Shown piece by piece: positions 1 through 11,600 of a stretch of DNA of 64,000 nt. The notes under the pieces were generated by a model. The model was given only the letters and a program-made list of their open reading frames with translations. It did not search any database and was not told the origin of the DNA. Numbering within the stretch: position 1 is the stretch's first letter; each line of letters opens with the position of its first letter. The stretch comes from Symsagittifera roscoffensis. Its lineage: Eukaryota; Xenacoelomorpha; Acoela; Convolutidae. The stretch covers positions 39,975,676 to 40,039,675 of the forward strand of contig NC_087062.1 in the NCBI RefSeq assembly GCF_963678635.1. Reading direction: 5' to 3'. The position numbers and the translations under genes are program-made.

Positions 1-430
1 TCCCCCTACCGATCCGACCAGGGTACCTACCTTAACCTAATTCCAATTTTGGATATCCGTTTCCTATGACCAACGCGTGTAAATGACTAATGTAACTAAA
101 TCAACGATGTCGACCAATTAGTTACTCTAATTTCTCTCTTTTTTACAATTTACAACCGCCAACCTCTAACTTAACCAGCCCCCCTTCTAACCTCCCCCCT
201 TTTTAGCCCCCCTTCTTAAGCCTAAAATCACCTTAAGCGCCGGGTGCTAAACCTCTCAAAAGAAAACCGTAGACCTGTCTCCAGGCCTGCTCAAGTAAAA
301 ACGTTTCTCAAAACCGGGGGATATCGCTTATCCAATTTTACACTTATTTCCTATAATGTAATGTGAATTTCAACGATACCCGTTCTGCTCAACTTGAGAA
401 CTCGAGAACTGCCAAATCCTTCTTGGCTAC
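1..430. other. Non-coding upstream sequence, nothing recognised
   Basis: AT-rich with pyrimidine-rich runs of C and T. I see no coding region, RNA gene or terminal motif before the minisatellite at 431. Confidence 0.5.
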
Positions 431-620
431 TTTCCCACTCGACTGGTCACCTCTTCCAGTCCAGTCTCCTATTGGTTCAGCTCAAGTGCTCCTGAACCGC
501 TTTCCCACTCGGCTGGTCACCTCTTCCAGTCAAGTCTCCAATTGGTTCAGCTCAAGTGCTCCTGAACCGCTTTCCCACTCGGCTGGTCACCTCTTCCAGT
601 CAAGTCTCCAATTGGTTCAG
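431..620 (+). repeat. 70-bp minisatellite, 2.7 copies
   Basis: Units begin at 431, 501 and 571 with TTTCCCACTCGRCTGGTCAC; the period is exactly 70 bp. The second and third units are identical over their shared length, and the first differs at a few bases. A 95-aa open frame across it (363-650) is a product of the repeat, with no coding signature. Confidence 0.9.
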
Positions 621-1857
621 CTAAGTTCCAAGCTATCTGAAAACCCTTGACAACGCCCCACACTCGGGCTCTTTATTAAGGTTACTGGATTAAATTACTA
701 GGTTGATCGAAACGATGGAACTTGTAAAACAGTATGGGTATACTATTTAATTAATATAAAGGTTTGATCCAACTAATCTGGTGTCAAAGTCACTGTCTTT
801 TTTCGTTTTATGGTTTTTGTTCCTTTTTCTATTCTTTTTTGGTTTTTGTTTCGCTTTTTGTCTTTTTGCTCGTGTTTTTGTCCCCCTAGTTGCCCCCCTT
901 TACTCGGTTAGCTAAGCCTCGTTCGGAGAGCGTACCAGGAAGTTTTCTTGAGTTTTCTCAAAAAGCTATCACGGTACAACCGGAAGGTTTGCACGTTCCT
1001 GTCGAACCGTACCGCCGGTAGTCTAGAATGGGCATTCAGCCCGAAGCTGTCTCAAGTGGGTTCGACTCCGTAGTCTTGATGTCGTAAACACCCAGGAGCG
1101 CCATAAAAACACTATGTAACATTCGTCTACTGCAGTCACACATGAGGCTTAAGAAAAATAGGCCCTATAACCATTGGCTCAAGAGTCAGGGACACTATCT
1201 CTTGTGTTTTTGTACCTCAAATCAGTCGGAGCCAATTCGGTTCGTTTGTGACATGAGACTACGACTCGTTACAGCTTAAAGGCTACTACTAAAATATCCC
1301 CCCCACTCTAGAATTAGGAACGTCCCCATACTTAGGTCTCTAGATACCCAAAATACATGAACGCCGTTAAAAACCGGGTTGGAACAATCCGTTAAGTTAC
1401 TTTTTATTAGACAGTGGAACTTTGATCCATTTCAGATGGATCAACCTAAAACTCGCCTTACCTCAACATAACAATTATAAAACACACTCTAGAAATTTAA
1501 ATTAGTACTCACATTGTAGCACGCTCCAGAATCAGGAAGTAAATAAGTCGGTGTGCAACTCAAGAATCAATAAAGTAACTAAAATGAGTTTAATGTTTGT
1601 CAGTTTTAATAACAAGAACAAGTTTGTACTCTAGAAGGTCAGTTCTCGTGAACCATTGGGACACTCTAGCTGTCCACCTTTCCACCGAAGGTTCACTCTA
1701 GTCCAGTTTAGAATAATACTCCAATCACAACAATCCAGTTCGTGGGAATACTCTTGTCTCTGTTTCGAATGGGACAGCTCTACTCTAGGTTATTGCTGTG
1801 ACGGAAATTGCGAATAGCAATTTCCTACCGATTTTTCTTGCAACTTTCCCGCGATTG
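621..1857. other. Upstream intergenic sequence, no gene seen
   Basis: No exon-like stretch or RNA gene is supported. ACTCTAG/TCTAGA-type words recur (for example near 1308, 1489, 1631, 1665, 1695), which may mark an old low-copy repeat. A GGGTTCGACTCC word near 1058 resembles a Pol III B box but has no tRNA fold around it. Confidence 0.4.
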
Positions 1858-2222
1858 TCACTCGATTGTTCTGACTTCTCCTTTTTGACTTTCAGTTATC
1901 GCGAGAAAATCGTGCATGACATGCTCCATTCGAAATTTTGAAAAACTTAATTTCACCCCAAAATCAAGTGCTCTTGCTTTTCTCAAGGTCAAACTTCCAA
2001 ATATGACCGACTGGCACAAAATTGCACTTTGTTCAAATTGCGTAAGCCTCAGGAACTTTAGGAGTTCGATTAGATCTGAGATGTCCCATGTGTAGGTACT
2101 GTTTGAAGGAGCGCTGTAGATGCAGCATATTAAAATCGTCTTGTTCAGGGATTGTTCGATTGTCGCACTTTCTATGACGAAATGGACGTCCAAGAAAGAG
2201 CTGGTCGACAGAGGCCTGGGAT
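1858..2222 (-). mobile_element. Decayed LINE endonuclease-domain fragment
   Basis: The minus strand reads open for over 110 codons and contains ICCIYSAPSNSTYTWD, then ILCQSVIFG followed by a degraded 'GDxNF'-like position. This is the order seen in the apurinic-like endonuclease domain of non-LTR retrotransposons. The catalytic Asp-X-Asn of the GDFN motif is not intact (GSLT), so the copy is dead. It lies only 120 bp upstream of the TRPA1-like start codon and points away from it. No reverse transcriptase part is attached. Confidence 0.55.
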
Positions 2223-2341
2223 GCCTACAGATCAGAAGTTAACCTGTGAACCTGTGATACTTTTTTTCCTTCTGAATACCTTTTACTTTGTTTACAAAAT
2301 GTAGCGTGAATTTTTAGATTGTCGAATGATAGCCATTTGGC

Positions 2342-2629
2342 ATGAAAATGCCACTGACTCCCGTCGAAAAGGTGCATTTTAAAGGAATGAGAAGGTTAAA
2401 CTCCAGCGAAGATATAAACGGAGATAACGAAAATATGGAGGAAACTGCTGCTGGATCTAGTGGGGATGTTGCAGAAAATAATAGCCGACAGCCGAACATC
2501 CCTTATGCACACAATGTGTTTGTTGATGATGAACACGGGTCCGATCCGAAACGGAAAGGATCCGACGTATCAGACGATGGAAGCTACATTTCAAGTGCTC
2601 ACGATTACTCAAATCTAACTCTCTACCAG
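2342..2629 (+). CDS. TRPA1: TRPA1-like exon 1 (residues 1-96), N-terminus
   Basis: This is the first coding exon. ATG at 2342 is the first Met after an in-frame TAG at 2330-2332. The 96 residues are polar and acidic, rich in Asp, Glu, Ser and Asn, with no ankyrin motif; this is consistent with the variable cytosolic N-terminus of TRPA channels. The exon ends in phase 0 at the donor GTTTGT, a weaker-than-consensus site. A pyrimidine-rich stretch ending in AG lies between about 2260 and 2316, so a non-coding 5' exon further upstream is possible and the transcription start is not defined here. Assignment to the gene rests on phase, position and splice site rather than homology, so it is less certain than the ankyrin exons. 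Confidence 0.7.
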
Positions 2630-5600
2630 GTTTGTTTAGTCTTATTGTGAAGTCAGTTTTTCTCAAAGTTTTCTCAAAATTAAGCGCAAATTCAAGCTTT
2701 TACTCTCTAAAATGCCTGTTTTCAATGTCCGTTTTGATAAACATTTTTTTCGTATTTCAGTAAAATTTTTACATAGACTAAGAGCAAATGATCAGAGCTA
2801 CCCTCTATGAAAATATCAGTATTTGGTCTCAAAGACTTACCAATGTAATCTGGGTCTGAAAATGCCAGTTTTCCTCATCAGCTTTAAGTTTTGCATTGTA
2901 GTGAATTCTTTCTCGAATAAGCAGAGTAAAAAATTTGTTCATGCGACGTGAAGCATTCTCAGCGAGAAAATGAAAACAATCATTGTGAAACATTTACTAA
3001 ACTCGGACGTTTCTTACTTTTTCACGCGTTTTGCAAAACTTAGTGCAAAATAGGAAAACTGGCATTTTTAGACCCGGATTACATTGGTAAGTCTTTGAGA
3101 CCAAATATTGATAGTTTCATAGAGGGTAGCTCTGATCATTTGCTCTTAGTCTATGTAAAAATTTTACTGAATTTCGAAGGAAATGTTTGTCAAAAGGGAC
3201 ATTGAAAACAGGCAGTAAAATCCTGAATTTGCGCTTAATTGTCTTTTAATTTGTGATTTTTGCTATTTGCAATAAGTCTTCCCAAATCGATCAGTGTCTT
3301 TTCGCCCTCAAAGGTTTTTGTGTCATCCTATAGGCTGTGCGTTTTTAGATTAAATTAGGCACCGGATATATAAGTCCGATGTTATTCAAGCCCTTCAAGT
3401 TATCTTCCACCCCAGCATTTCAGATTAACTTTTCTAAGCGCCCAGTCTAAAATGCTCGATTCTGATTGGCTGAAAAACCTAGCTTAAAACCAAGTTAACA
3501 TCCTCCCCTCAAACTGCTTGGGGGTCGGGAGGATGTTGATTTGGTACTAATTTGTTTCAATTATTAAGGTTTGTATGCATTTTGTTTGTTCTTTTTTGTT
3601 CCAGAAAAATTTCTGAAATTAGGTAGCTTGATTTTTAAAGTTAGTAAGTTGAAAAAATTATGAAAGCTTGCGATTAACCAGCGTTATCAAATCGGATTGT
3701 AAACTTTTCGGGTTAACAGCTAGTTATGCGAAGTCAGTTGAATCAATAATGATGCTGTTATGCAGCTGACTTGCTCAATTTAATGAGAATTCAATTATAC
3801 CTTATGAACGGGTACTAGTTACGACAGGGTATTTCCAGGGGACTTGAAACGTTCTTACAAAATCAATTATTTTCGCGGCTCAACTGGTGTCTGCTCAAAG
3901 ATTGTCGGCGTTGTTTTCGCTTCGAGAGTTTTGTTCATTTGCTAGTTTGATTTTCAAATGTCTTGCTTGGAATATTTGCAAGAATTGTACAAATACACTC
4001 ATTGCGCATAAGTAATTGTGTTGCTTTTTTAAAGGAAGCTCTGTCATAAAGTCAGAAGACTGAACTCAAAATGGCGATCTTGAAGCCCCATCCCTTTTGC
4101 GGGAACAATTCAGACGCTAGTAAAACAGCAGGAAAGGAATTAAAAATATGATATTTAGCTGATTGAAATTTAGGCAACGACTATTGGGTAGTACTCCAGG
4201 ACATTTACAACTTGACGAGTTGAGCTTGAGCACTGAAAAGTGCGAAATTTGTGTTTTAGGATCGACCACGAGTACACAGTACAATTAACTTTTAACGCAA
4301 TTTCTGAAAATATGCGCGAAATAAAAATTAAAACAAAAAAGAGTTAATCTATTATATATTTAAATGCGGGCTTCACTATCTCGCCATGTTAAGTTTTTTC
4401 AACGTATTACTTTTGCATGTTTAAGCTATATCGTATATTGCAATGGTTAAATTTTTTTTTGATTTTCCAATTTGATTTTACTGGTTATTTTACCGAGGTT
4501 ACATTAAGCAGCCCAATATCGAATTAAGGGCTGCGAATTTGGCCTCCAATTTTGAATGCCCGAATCATTTTAGTTAACGAGATAAGACGATTTTTAAGAT
4601 TCTTTCAAAAATTTTCAGAAATTTCAAAAAACAAAAATGATTTACCAAACTTGAAGTTCCCAACCCTGTAGTTGGGTGCTATCGGAGTACTCTAAGGAGT
4701 TGCAAATCTTGCCTCCAAATATGACTATTCAAATCCTTGTAGTTTTCAAGATAAGACGTTTTTTGTGAATTTTTCAAAAATTTTCAGAAACCTTAATTTA
4801 CTATTATTCTTTAAAAATCTGAAATTCCGAACCCTGTAGTTAGGTCCTGACATAGTACTCTCAGGGATTGCGAATCTTGCCTCCAAATATCACTGCTCAA
4901 TTCTTTGTAGTTTTCGAGATGTGACGTTATTTGTGATTTTTTCAAAATTTTCAGAAAGTTTAAATTAATTATTTTTTAAAATTTGAATTTACCAACTCTA
5001 TAGTTCGGTGTTGTCAATGTACTCTAAAGAGTTGCAAATTTTGCCACATGGGACTGCGAAACGCGACTGCTCAAATGATTTACTTTCCGAGCTGTGACGT
5101 TTTTTGATTCTCTCAAAATTTCTCACAGAAATTCAAAAAAACTTGAAACTACTAACTTGATGAAGATACAACCTTATTGTCAGCGTACACCCAGGCGTCT
5201 CAAATTTTGCCTTTTAATATGAATGCTCAAATCTTTTTAGTTTTCGAGAAAAGACGTTTTTTTCATTTTTTTCGGGAAACTTTGGTTTAAAAAAACTGAC
5301 AAAATTTTGGATTCCAAACCCTATAGTAGGGTGCTCTCAGGGACTCTCAGTGGTTCCAAATCTGGCTTCCAAATTTCTCCAGAGGCCCTTTAAGTTTTCA
5401 AAATGACGCTTTTAAAATGGGAAATTAAAAAAATTTAAAAGTTCGAAATTACCAACCCTGTAATTGGGTGCAGTCAGAGTACACTAAAAGTTTGCAGATG
5501 TTGTTTCCAATATATGCGGTTTTTCATGAGTTGTCAAAAAATTTCGAAGCACCGAAGGTGCGTTAAGCGCTAGTTCTAAATTAAAGGTTGCATGAATTTC

Positions 5601-8600
5601 TCCTGCATAAGCGGCTACGCCTAATTTTTTTAAATTAAAAGCAAGCTATGACTCTCGGAATTGTCAACTTTCTGATTTGTCGACCGTTTTCTTTGTTTTT
5701 TTTCTCGATAACTATCCTGCCAAATCTAATTTTATAGGTTTAATCGACACAATAGGCTGTTGGAAGCATAGTTTTATAATTTGCTACGTCTAATTTCTGT
5801 CAGAAAAAGTTATGGCTTCAAACAAGAGAAAGTTTTGAAACTGACCTTTTTTGGAAGTTTTCTTACTTCTCAAAAGTTAACGTGCCAATTTTCAGATTAA
5901 GTATTTAATTGAGAAACCACTTTTCGGGAATCTTCCTAACTACACCGGCTACGGCCTGCTTTTAGCAAAAAAATACGGATTTTGGACGTTCAAGTTTTTG
6001 ATTTTCCATAGGTTCTTAGAAACTTTTTGATTTTCCTTAAAAACTACCCTATCGATTCTAAGATGAAAATTTCAATCAATTGAAGTAGTTTGCAAATTTT
6101 TCATGCACAAGCAGCTGCTCCTTGATTTTTTTGTAAGAGAAAGGTTTTCTCTGTTTACTTAGCTTGATGTCGTGTTTCCTTCTTTTTTTTTTATTCCTCT
6201 TAACATTTTATTAGACCCAAATTGTTTCGGGCTTTGTTTTTTGCGGCTTTGTGATCTATTTCGGGATAATTTAATGGGAAGCGTAATGTTATTGCTTCTT
6301 TTGGATCGTACAAAATGGTCAAGTTTTTAGAATATAAATTATTTTTCAAGTTGTCTCATGAAAAAAGATATATATTTTCGGTTCTACGAGTTCTTGTTAG
6401 TTTTTTTTGAATTTTTATCAATATCCGACAATAGCGTTTCTGGCAATCTTTTCCGCACACAGAACAAGGTTCAAGATAACCTTTTTTTAAAGTTTTTTTT
6501 AGGTTTTCTGAAGTTGTTTTCAATTTTTTCGACTTGTGACTTTCTTTTCTTGTCTGCTAGCTTGCATTGCTCTTTTTAAGTTGTATCGAAGCTCCGCTTC
6601 GCCTTTGTTTAACCTGTTAACTTAATTTAAGATCTAAATAATCAAAGGTACCAGAATAACTTCCTCCCCAAAAGAAATTCATTTTGCAGCAATATAGCCA
6701 TTTGGAGTTTTGTGTCACATACACGTTGCATGTTTCAACTCCAAATCGAATTTTTTCTTGTATTTCCATCCTTTTTGATGGCTCAGCAATGTTAGTAGTT
6801 TTGTAACCCATTGAATATTGTGCGTGATTGAGCTCTTGTGAACACCACTCCTGTTGACCATATTAGATAGCGTTGCGGTAAGGCTCTCTTGTTTTTCGTC
6901 TCATATTAATATTTTGCTCGAAATACTGTTTATCTTAAGAATTGTAGCACCTGATCTTAAGGTTGACGCGGCCCAAGTGTTTTTTTTTCAGTATGCAGTA
7001 AATAAGTGCAATATCTGCAGATATATTATCAAATATGAATTCTTTAACTATAGATAAGACAGTATTAACTTCGAAATATATTACATATGATCAATTCAAT
7101 TATAGATATGGAAAATTCCGCATTGATGATGTCAACGACCTTACATCAAACAAATTACGCTCTCTTATAAAAAGTACTGATGGCTCCAAAAAAGCGAGTG
7201 ACTTTAAGTGTAAAATGGAGATCTTGTTTTTCAGTATTAAAGAACGTAGTGCCGACGGTTATTTCGGTCGTATTGATCAATTTTGTGTTTTCAGAAGAAG
7301 AAAGAGTATTAAATTTTGAATTTTTCGTTTGAAAAAATAAGTTAATCTTTAAACTTGGTTCAAGATCAAAATCTCTTGATAATGGGAATCTTATTTACGC
7401 TCTAACAAAAAAGTTCAGAAGGCGCGAAAAAGCCAGTGGTTTTTTATTTGAAGTGAATTTCTGTGAGCAGTTTTCTTCTACTTTTCAATTCTGCTGACTT
7501 GCTCAATTTCTTGAAAAATGAAATGAGACTCCTTTTTAGTTCATTCGAGGTAGTATTTAATTTTTTCATTAGCAATTGAAAATATGCTGATTTTTTGTTT
7601 TTGTGGTTTTCGTTCGAGTTTTTTTTTCAGCTGGTTTTCGTTTTTTTTTAAAGTTGACATTTATGTTATCTGGTACGTTTTCCAGCAGTTAGTTTCATAA
7701 GTAAAGGTTTTCTAATTTTTGATTTGAACAGTTCCTGTTTGATAAAAAGTTATTATCAAATTGTTCGGGATATACTACTATTACTAAAGCGTTGATTGTC
7801 CATTTTCCCATTGTGGCGGGGTTGCATATCCGGAAAGCGTGTAAAGAATTGTTCAGATGAGGGAATTCTGAATAGCATTCAAGCAATTAAATGTGGATAG
7901 CACGTTTTTCCATGCCAATTGATCAGGACAGTCTGTGGATTTGAGGCCAGGTCTCGTTCATGTATCGATCTAGCGTTTTTTTGGCCTTTCTGGTGGTCTT
8001 TTCCAGGGGATTGAAAATTTCTCTGTTGGTTTTAGCGATGGTCATTTTCTCTTCCATACCATCGTAGTCGCAACCGCATTTGTACCTTGTCCAGATCAAC
8101 AAAACTGTGATTTTAATTACTGCTTCGTTGCTAACTCTGTCTTTATAAGTTACTCTGGTAATCCTACGCAGAGCTTTCATATCAGCACTCTTAAGAGAGC
8201 TGGATATTGTCTTGGCCTGCGCCCAGGTTTCAGAGCACTACATTAGAACTGGCCGGAGACAAGCTCCGTTGATATGACAACTTGTAATCAAGTCATCTTT
8301 TTTCAGCAACAGAGGCGCACTTTGTCGCCATTTTGTCCAAAAAGCTACTATTCTGACCGATGATGCACGATGATTTCAACGGATATACTTTTGTCAATAT
8401 GTTTTTGAGACGATTTGTTTATTTTTTTCCTGAAAAACAACCGACATAATTTTAGTGGTTACGAAAGAAAGAGCGCCTACTCACCTGTCTGCCTGCATGA
8501 TCCCCCAAATTTTTCTGTTTTTGCCACTTTCTACAGCCTTCGAATGATTGTGGGATGCTCCCACAGTTTTTCGATTTTTGTCATTTTCTCGAAAACTTAC

Positions 8601-11600
8601 TGTCCAAATCGGAGATTGAGGATTGTTGAAGCCCTAAGTTTTTTATAAAAACTTGTTATGTCCTTGGAAACGTCCACATTCTGAAGTCTTTAACTAAATT
8701 CTGGAAACCGTCCCTGACAAATTTCAGATTTAGAGTTCAATCGCATAAACAGGTTATGGGTATCTTTTTATGCGATCAAATTTTGATTTTAGCAGTCGCG
8801 GCTTTCATCAAAAAACAGCTTGCGAGAAAAGTTAAATTTGCTTACAAATTTCACTTCGAGTTCATTTACAAGAATGGATCGTAAGTATCTCCCCTACTTT
8901 TATTGTAGTGGAGAAACAATTAAGATTTTGGCATTTTGAAAATTACGCGTCGTTAAAACATCAAACAAACAAATATCAAAAAGTTATTTCCAGTATTAGC
9001 TGGCCCCTAGTTTCAACTACAATTGAAAGATGTAGGTAGTAATTTATCAACTCTCATTTTGAATATCTCTTTTGATATATTTTATTGGTTAAACGATTTC
9101 CGCGTATATTTTATCGTCAAGTTATGTTGTGTAATTTTAAGGGCGAATTTTATATTGCTGTTGTTTTTTAGAGCGGATGGGTCTTTAATATTTTGATTCT
9201 AAAAGTTTTATAGATCAAAATTTTTATGACTGTTCGCTTTCGGCTTAATAGGGTTGATCAATTTTTTTTTCGCCTTTATGTCACTCGTTCAGTTTTTGAG
9301 GTTATTTATAAACATCATCTAGGCTAAGGGTATGAATTTTTATAGATATCGTTTTCGACTAATTTTTTCAGCGTTTTATTCCAAAATCATTTCCTTTTTT
9401 TGCTATCATCATCTTGTAATACAATGTTTTTCTTGTATAGCATTTGTTGCGAATTTCCGCTTTGCCCGTGTTTGTTTTGCGTTTTCAGGAGAAGAAAAAG
9501 TCTTACAATTTGATCACGTCCAAGTTTTACGTTCAGTGGCTTGAGAAAGAGTAATGAACGTAGTGAGTACTCTTATATAGGTGTTTTTTGTTTTTTTTTA
9601 AGGAAAATTCTAAAAAAAACTCTTTTTTCAGGAAAAAGTTCATTTCATGTTTTTTGTTGAAAGGAAGGCAAACTTAAGTTAGAATTATCAAAAAAGGGGC
9701 AAACATGGATTAGTCATGAAAATCAAAGAGCTCTGAAGTCATAGTTTTTAAGAATTCGCCAGGTGAAGTTCCTACTCATTCGCCAAGTGTTTTCCTACTC
9801 ATTTGGAAGAAAGCGGTGACAAAAAATGGTGATACGCTCAATTTCAATTGTATTTAAATTCAAGCGTTTGGACCCAATGTAGCTTAAGATGCTCATAGAA
9901 AAAGACAACAGATATCTTCAACGCGAAAAAAAGGTTCTGGAACAAACTCGATGTTCGCAACATTAGCTGAATGATTTGTTGGTTGCGTGGCTGGCTAAAA
10001 ATATAGACGAATGATTAGCTGATGGATGAAAAGCTGAATGGATATACGGACTGATAGGAGGCTGGATGGTTGTTTGGCTGGGTTGATGAGTCGATGGTTC
10101 AACGAGTAGACGGATGGAATGATGGATCGATGATAGGAAAGATCGATGGAAGAATGGATCAATGACTGGATGGATAGATGAATGGACGGCTGTTTGGACA
10201 GATAGATGGGTTTATGATGGATGGCTAAGTGGATGCATCGATGGATAGATAGATGACTAGATTAATGCTGGCTGGATGAAAGGCTAGTTGAATGAACGGA
10301 AGGCTGATAGATGGACGTCGGGTGGCTAGATGGCTTGATAGATGGTTTCCTGGTTGAATAGAAGGACAGGTGTGGCATGGCTGGATGGATGGCTTGTTAG
10401 AAAAGCAGATAGATAGATAGTTTGATGGACGATTGGCGGCCAGTTGGATGGATGGATGATAGATGGCTAGATAATTGATTGAATGGCCAGCTGCTTGGAA
10501 AAACGGAGGGTTTGATGGACGTATGATTGCATAATTGGCGGTATAATTTAATGACTTGACAGATGAATGAATGGCGGGATAGATGGATGGCTGGTTGGAT
10601 GGACCGATGATTGGGGCTAGATGAAAAGATGGCTTGTTGTAGGGATGGATAGATGGCTGGATACATGGATGTTAAGTTGGCTGGATATATGGATGTTAAG
10701 TTGGCTGGTATGGCTTTGGGGTGACTGGATACATGTCTGGCTGGAAGTTTGGATGGATAGATAGATGGCTGGTTGAAGTGATGGACGAAAATTGACTAGA
10801 TGTATGGATGATTGCTGGCTTGGTAGAAGGACGGATGATGGACGGCTCACTAGATAGATTCGGCTCGCTAGTTAGAAGAACGATTGAATGAGTGGCTGGT
10901 TGGATGGCCTGATGAACGAATAGTTAGATGGATAACTGGATTTGAGATGGCTAATTGGATTGATATATTGATAAAAAGCTGGGCGACTGGATGGAAGATT
11001 GAATGGGTAACTTGTAAAATGAATGGCTGGTTGGATGGATAGATGACGAGATATTTGGTGGGTGCATTGAAGGCTAAATGGCTGATTGTATGAAAAGCTC
11101 GATGGCTGGTTGGGTAGATGAATGGCTGGCAAGATAGATAGTTGGATTGATGGGTGGATCGATGTATCACTGGATCCCACACCTACACTGCTCAATTTTG
11201 TCTTCCGCTGCCTTCCCTGGTGCTGACTGTTTTGAGCTATCCTGCTTGACACTCCTTTTCACGCGCTCCCCCCCCCCCCTTGCCTTGCGCTCTCCTGTTC
11301 TGCTCCTCCTTGAGTTGTCATGCTTTTCGCTGCGTTGCCTTGCGGTGACCTGCGTCACCTTGAGCTGCCGTGTCTTGAACTGCATTTGGCTGTTGCATTG
11401 CCTGAATTGGGCTGCCTTGCGTGCATCGCGCTGCCATGCCTCAAATTGCACTTCTTTGCCTTGCCTAGCAGTCGGCTTGCATTCATGAACTGGAATTTTG
11501 AAATGTTGAGGCATTGCAATATAGGATTAAGCATGCACGTTCAACTTTTTGGTTTGTTGCTGAAAGCTCAAACGTTAGATATATGATGTAGGTTAAACAT

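Larger units (their letters stand above)
3664..6612 (+). mobile_element. Dispersed repeat with 5' hairpin and CTTCGCC tail, interrupted
   Basis: The left end is a degraded copy of the GCTTGCGATTA...AGCG hairpin seen intact at 33125; the right end is GAAGCTCCGCTTCGCCTTTG at about 6591-6610. Positions 6210-6612 match 41275-41665 (CCCAAATTGTTTCGG, then GGATCG-ACAAAATG). A Helitron-like element (4348-5573) sits inside, and 5575-6130 resembles the 168-bp family. The outer boundaries as one unit are inference. Confidence 0.4.

Noticed and set aside
1020..1085. Possible tRNA around GGGTTCGACTCC
   Set aside because: The T-stem and acceptor stem do not pair and no A box is at proper distance.
10397..11252. 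Minus-strand Ser/His/Pro/Ile-rich open frames, up to 126 codons
   Set aside because: Produced by degenerate GATG repeats that rarely contain stops; frames overlap each other and no domain is seen. The same applies to 16657-17266 and 28924-29463.
11147..11586. Overlapping open frames on both strands in GC-rich DNA
   Set aside because: Low stop density from base composition; the sequence is a degenerate CTGC/TTGCC repeat.
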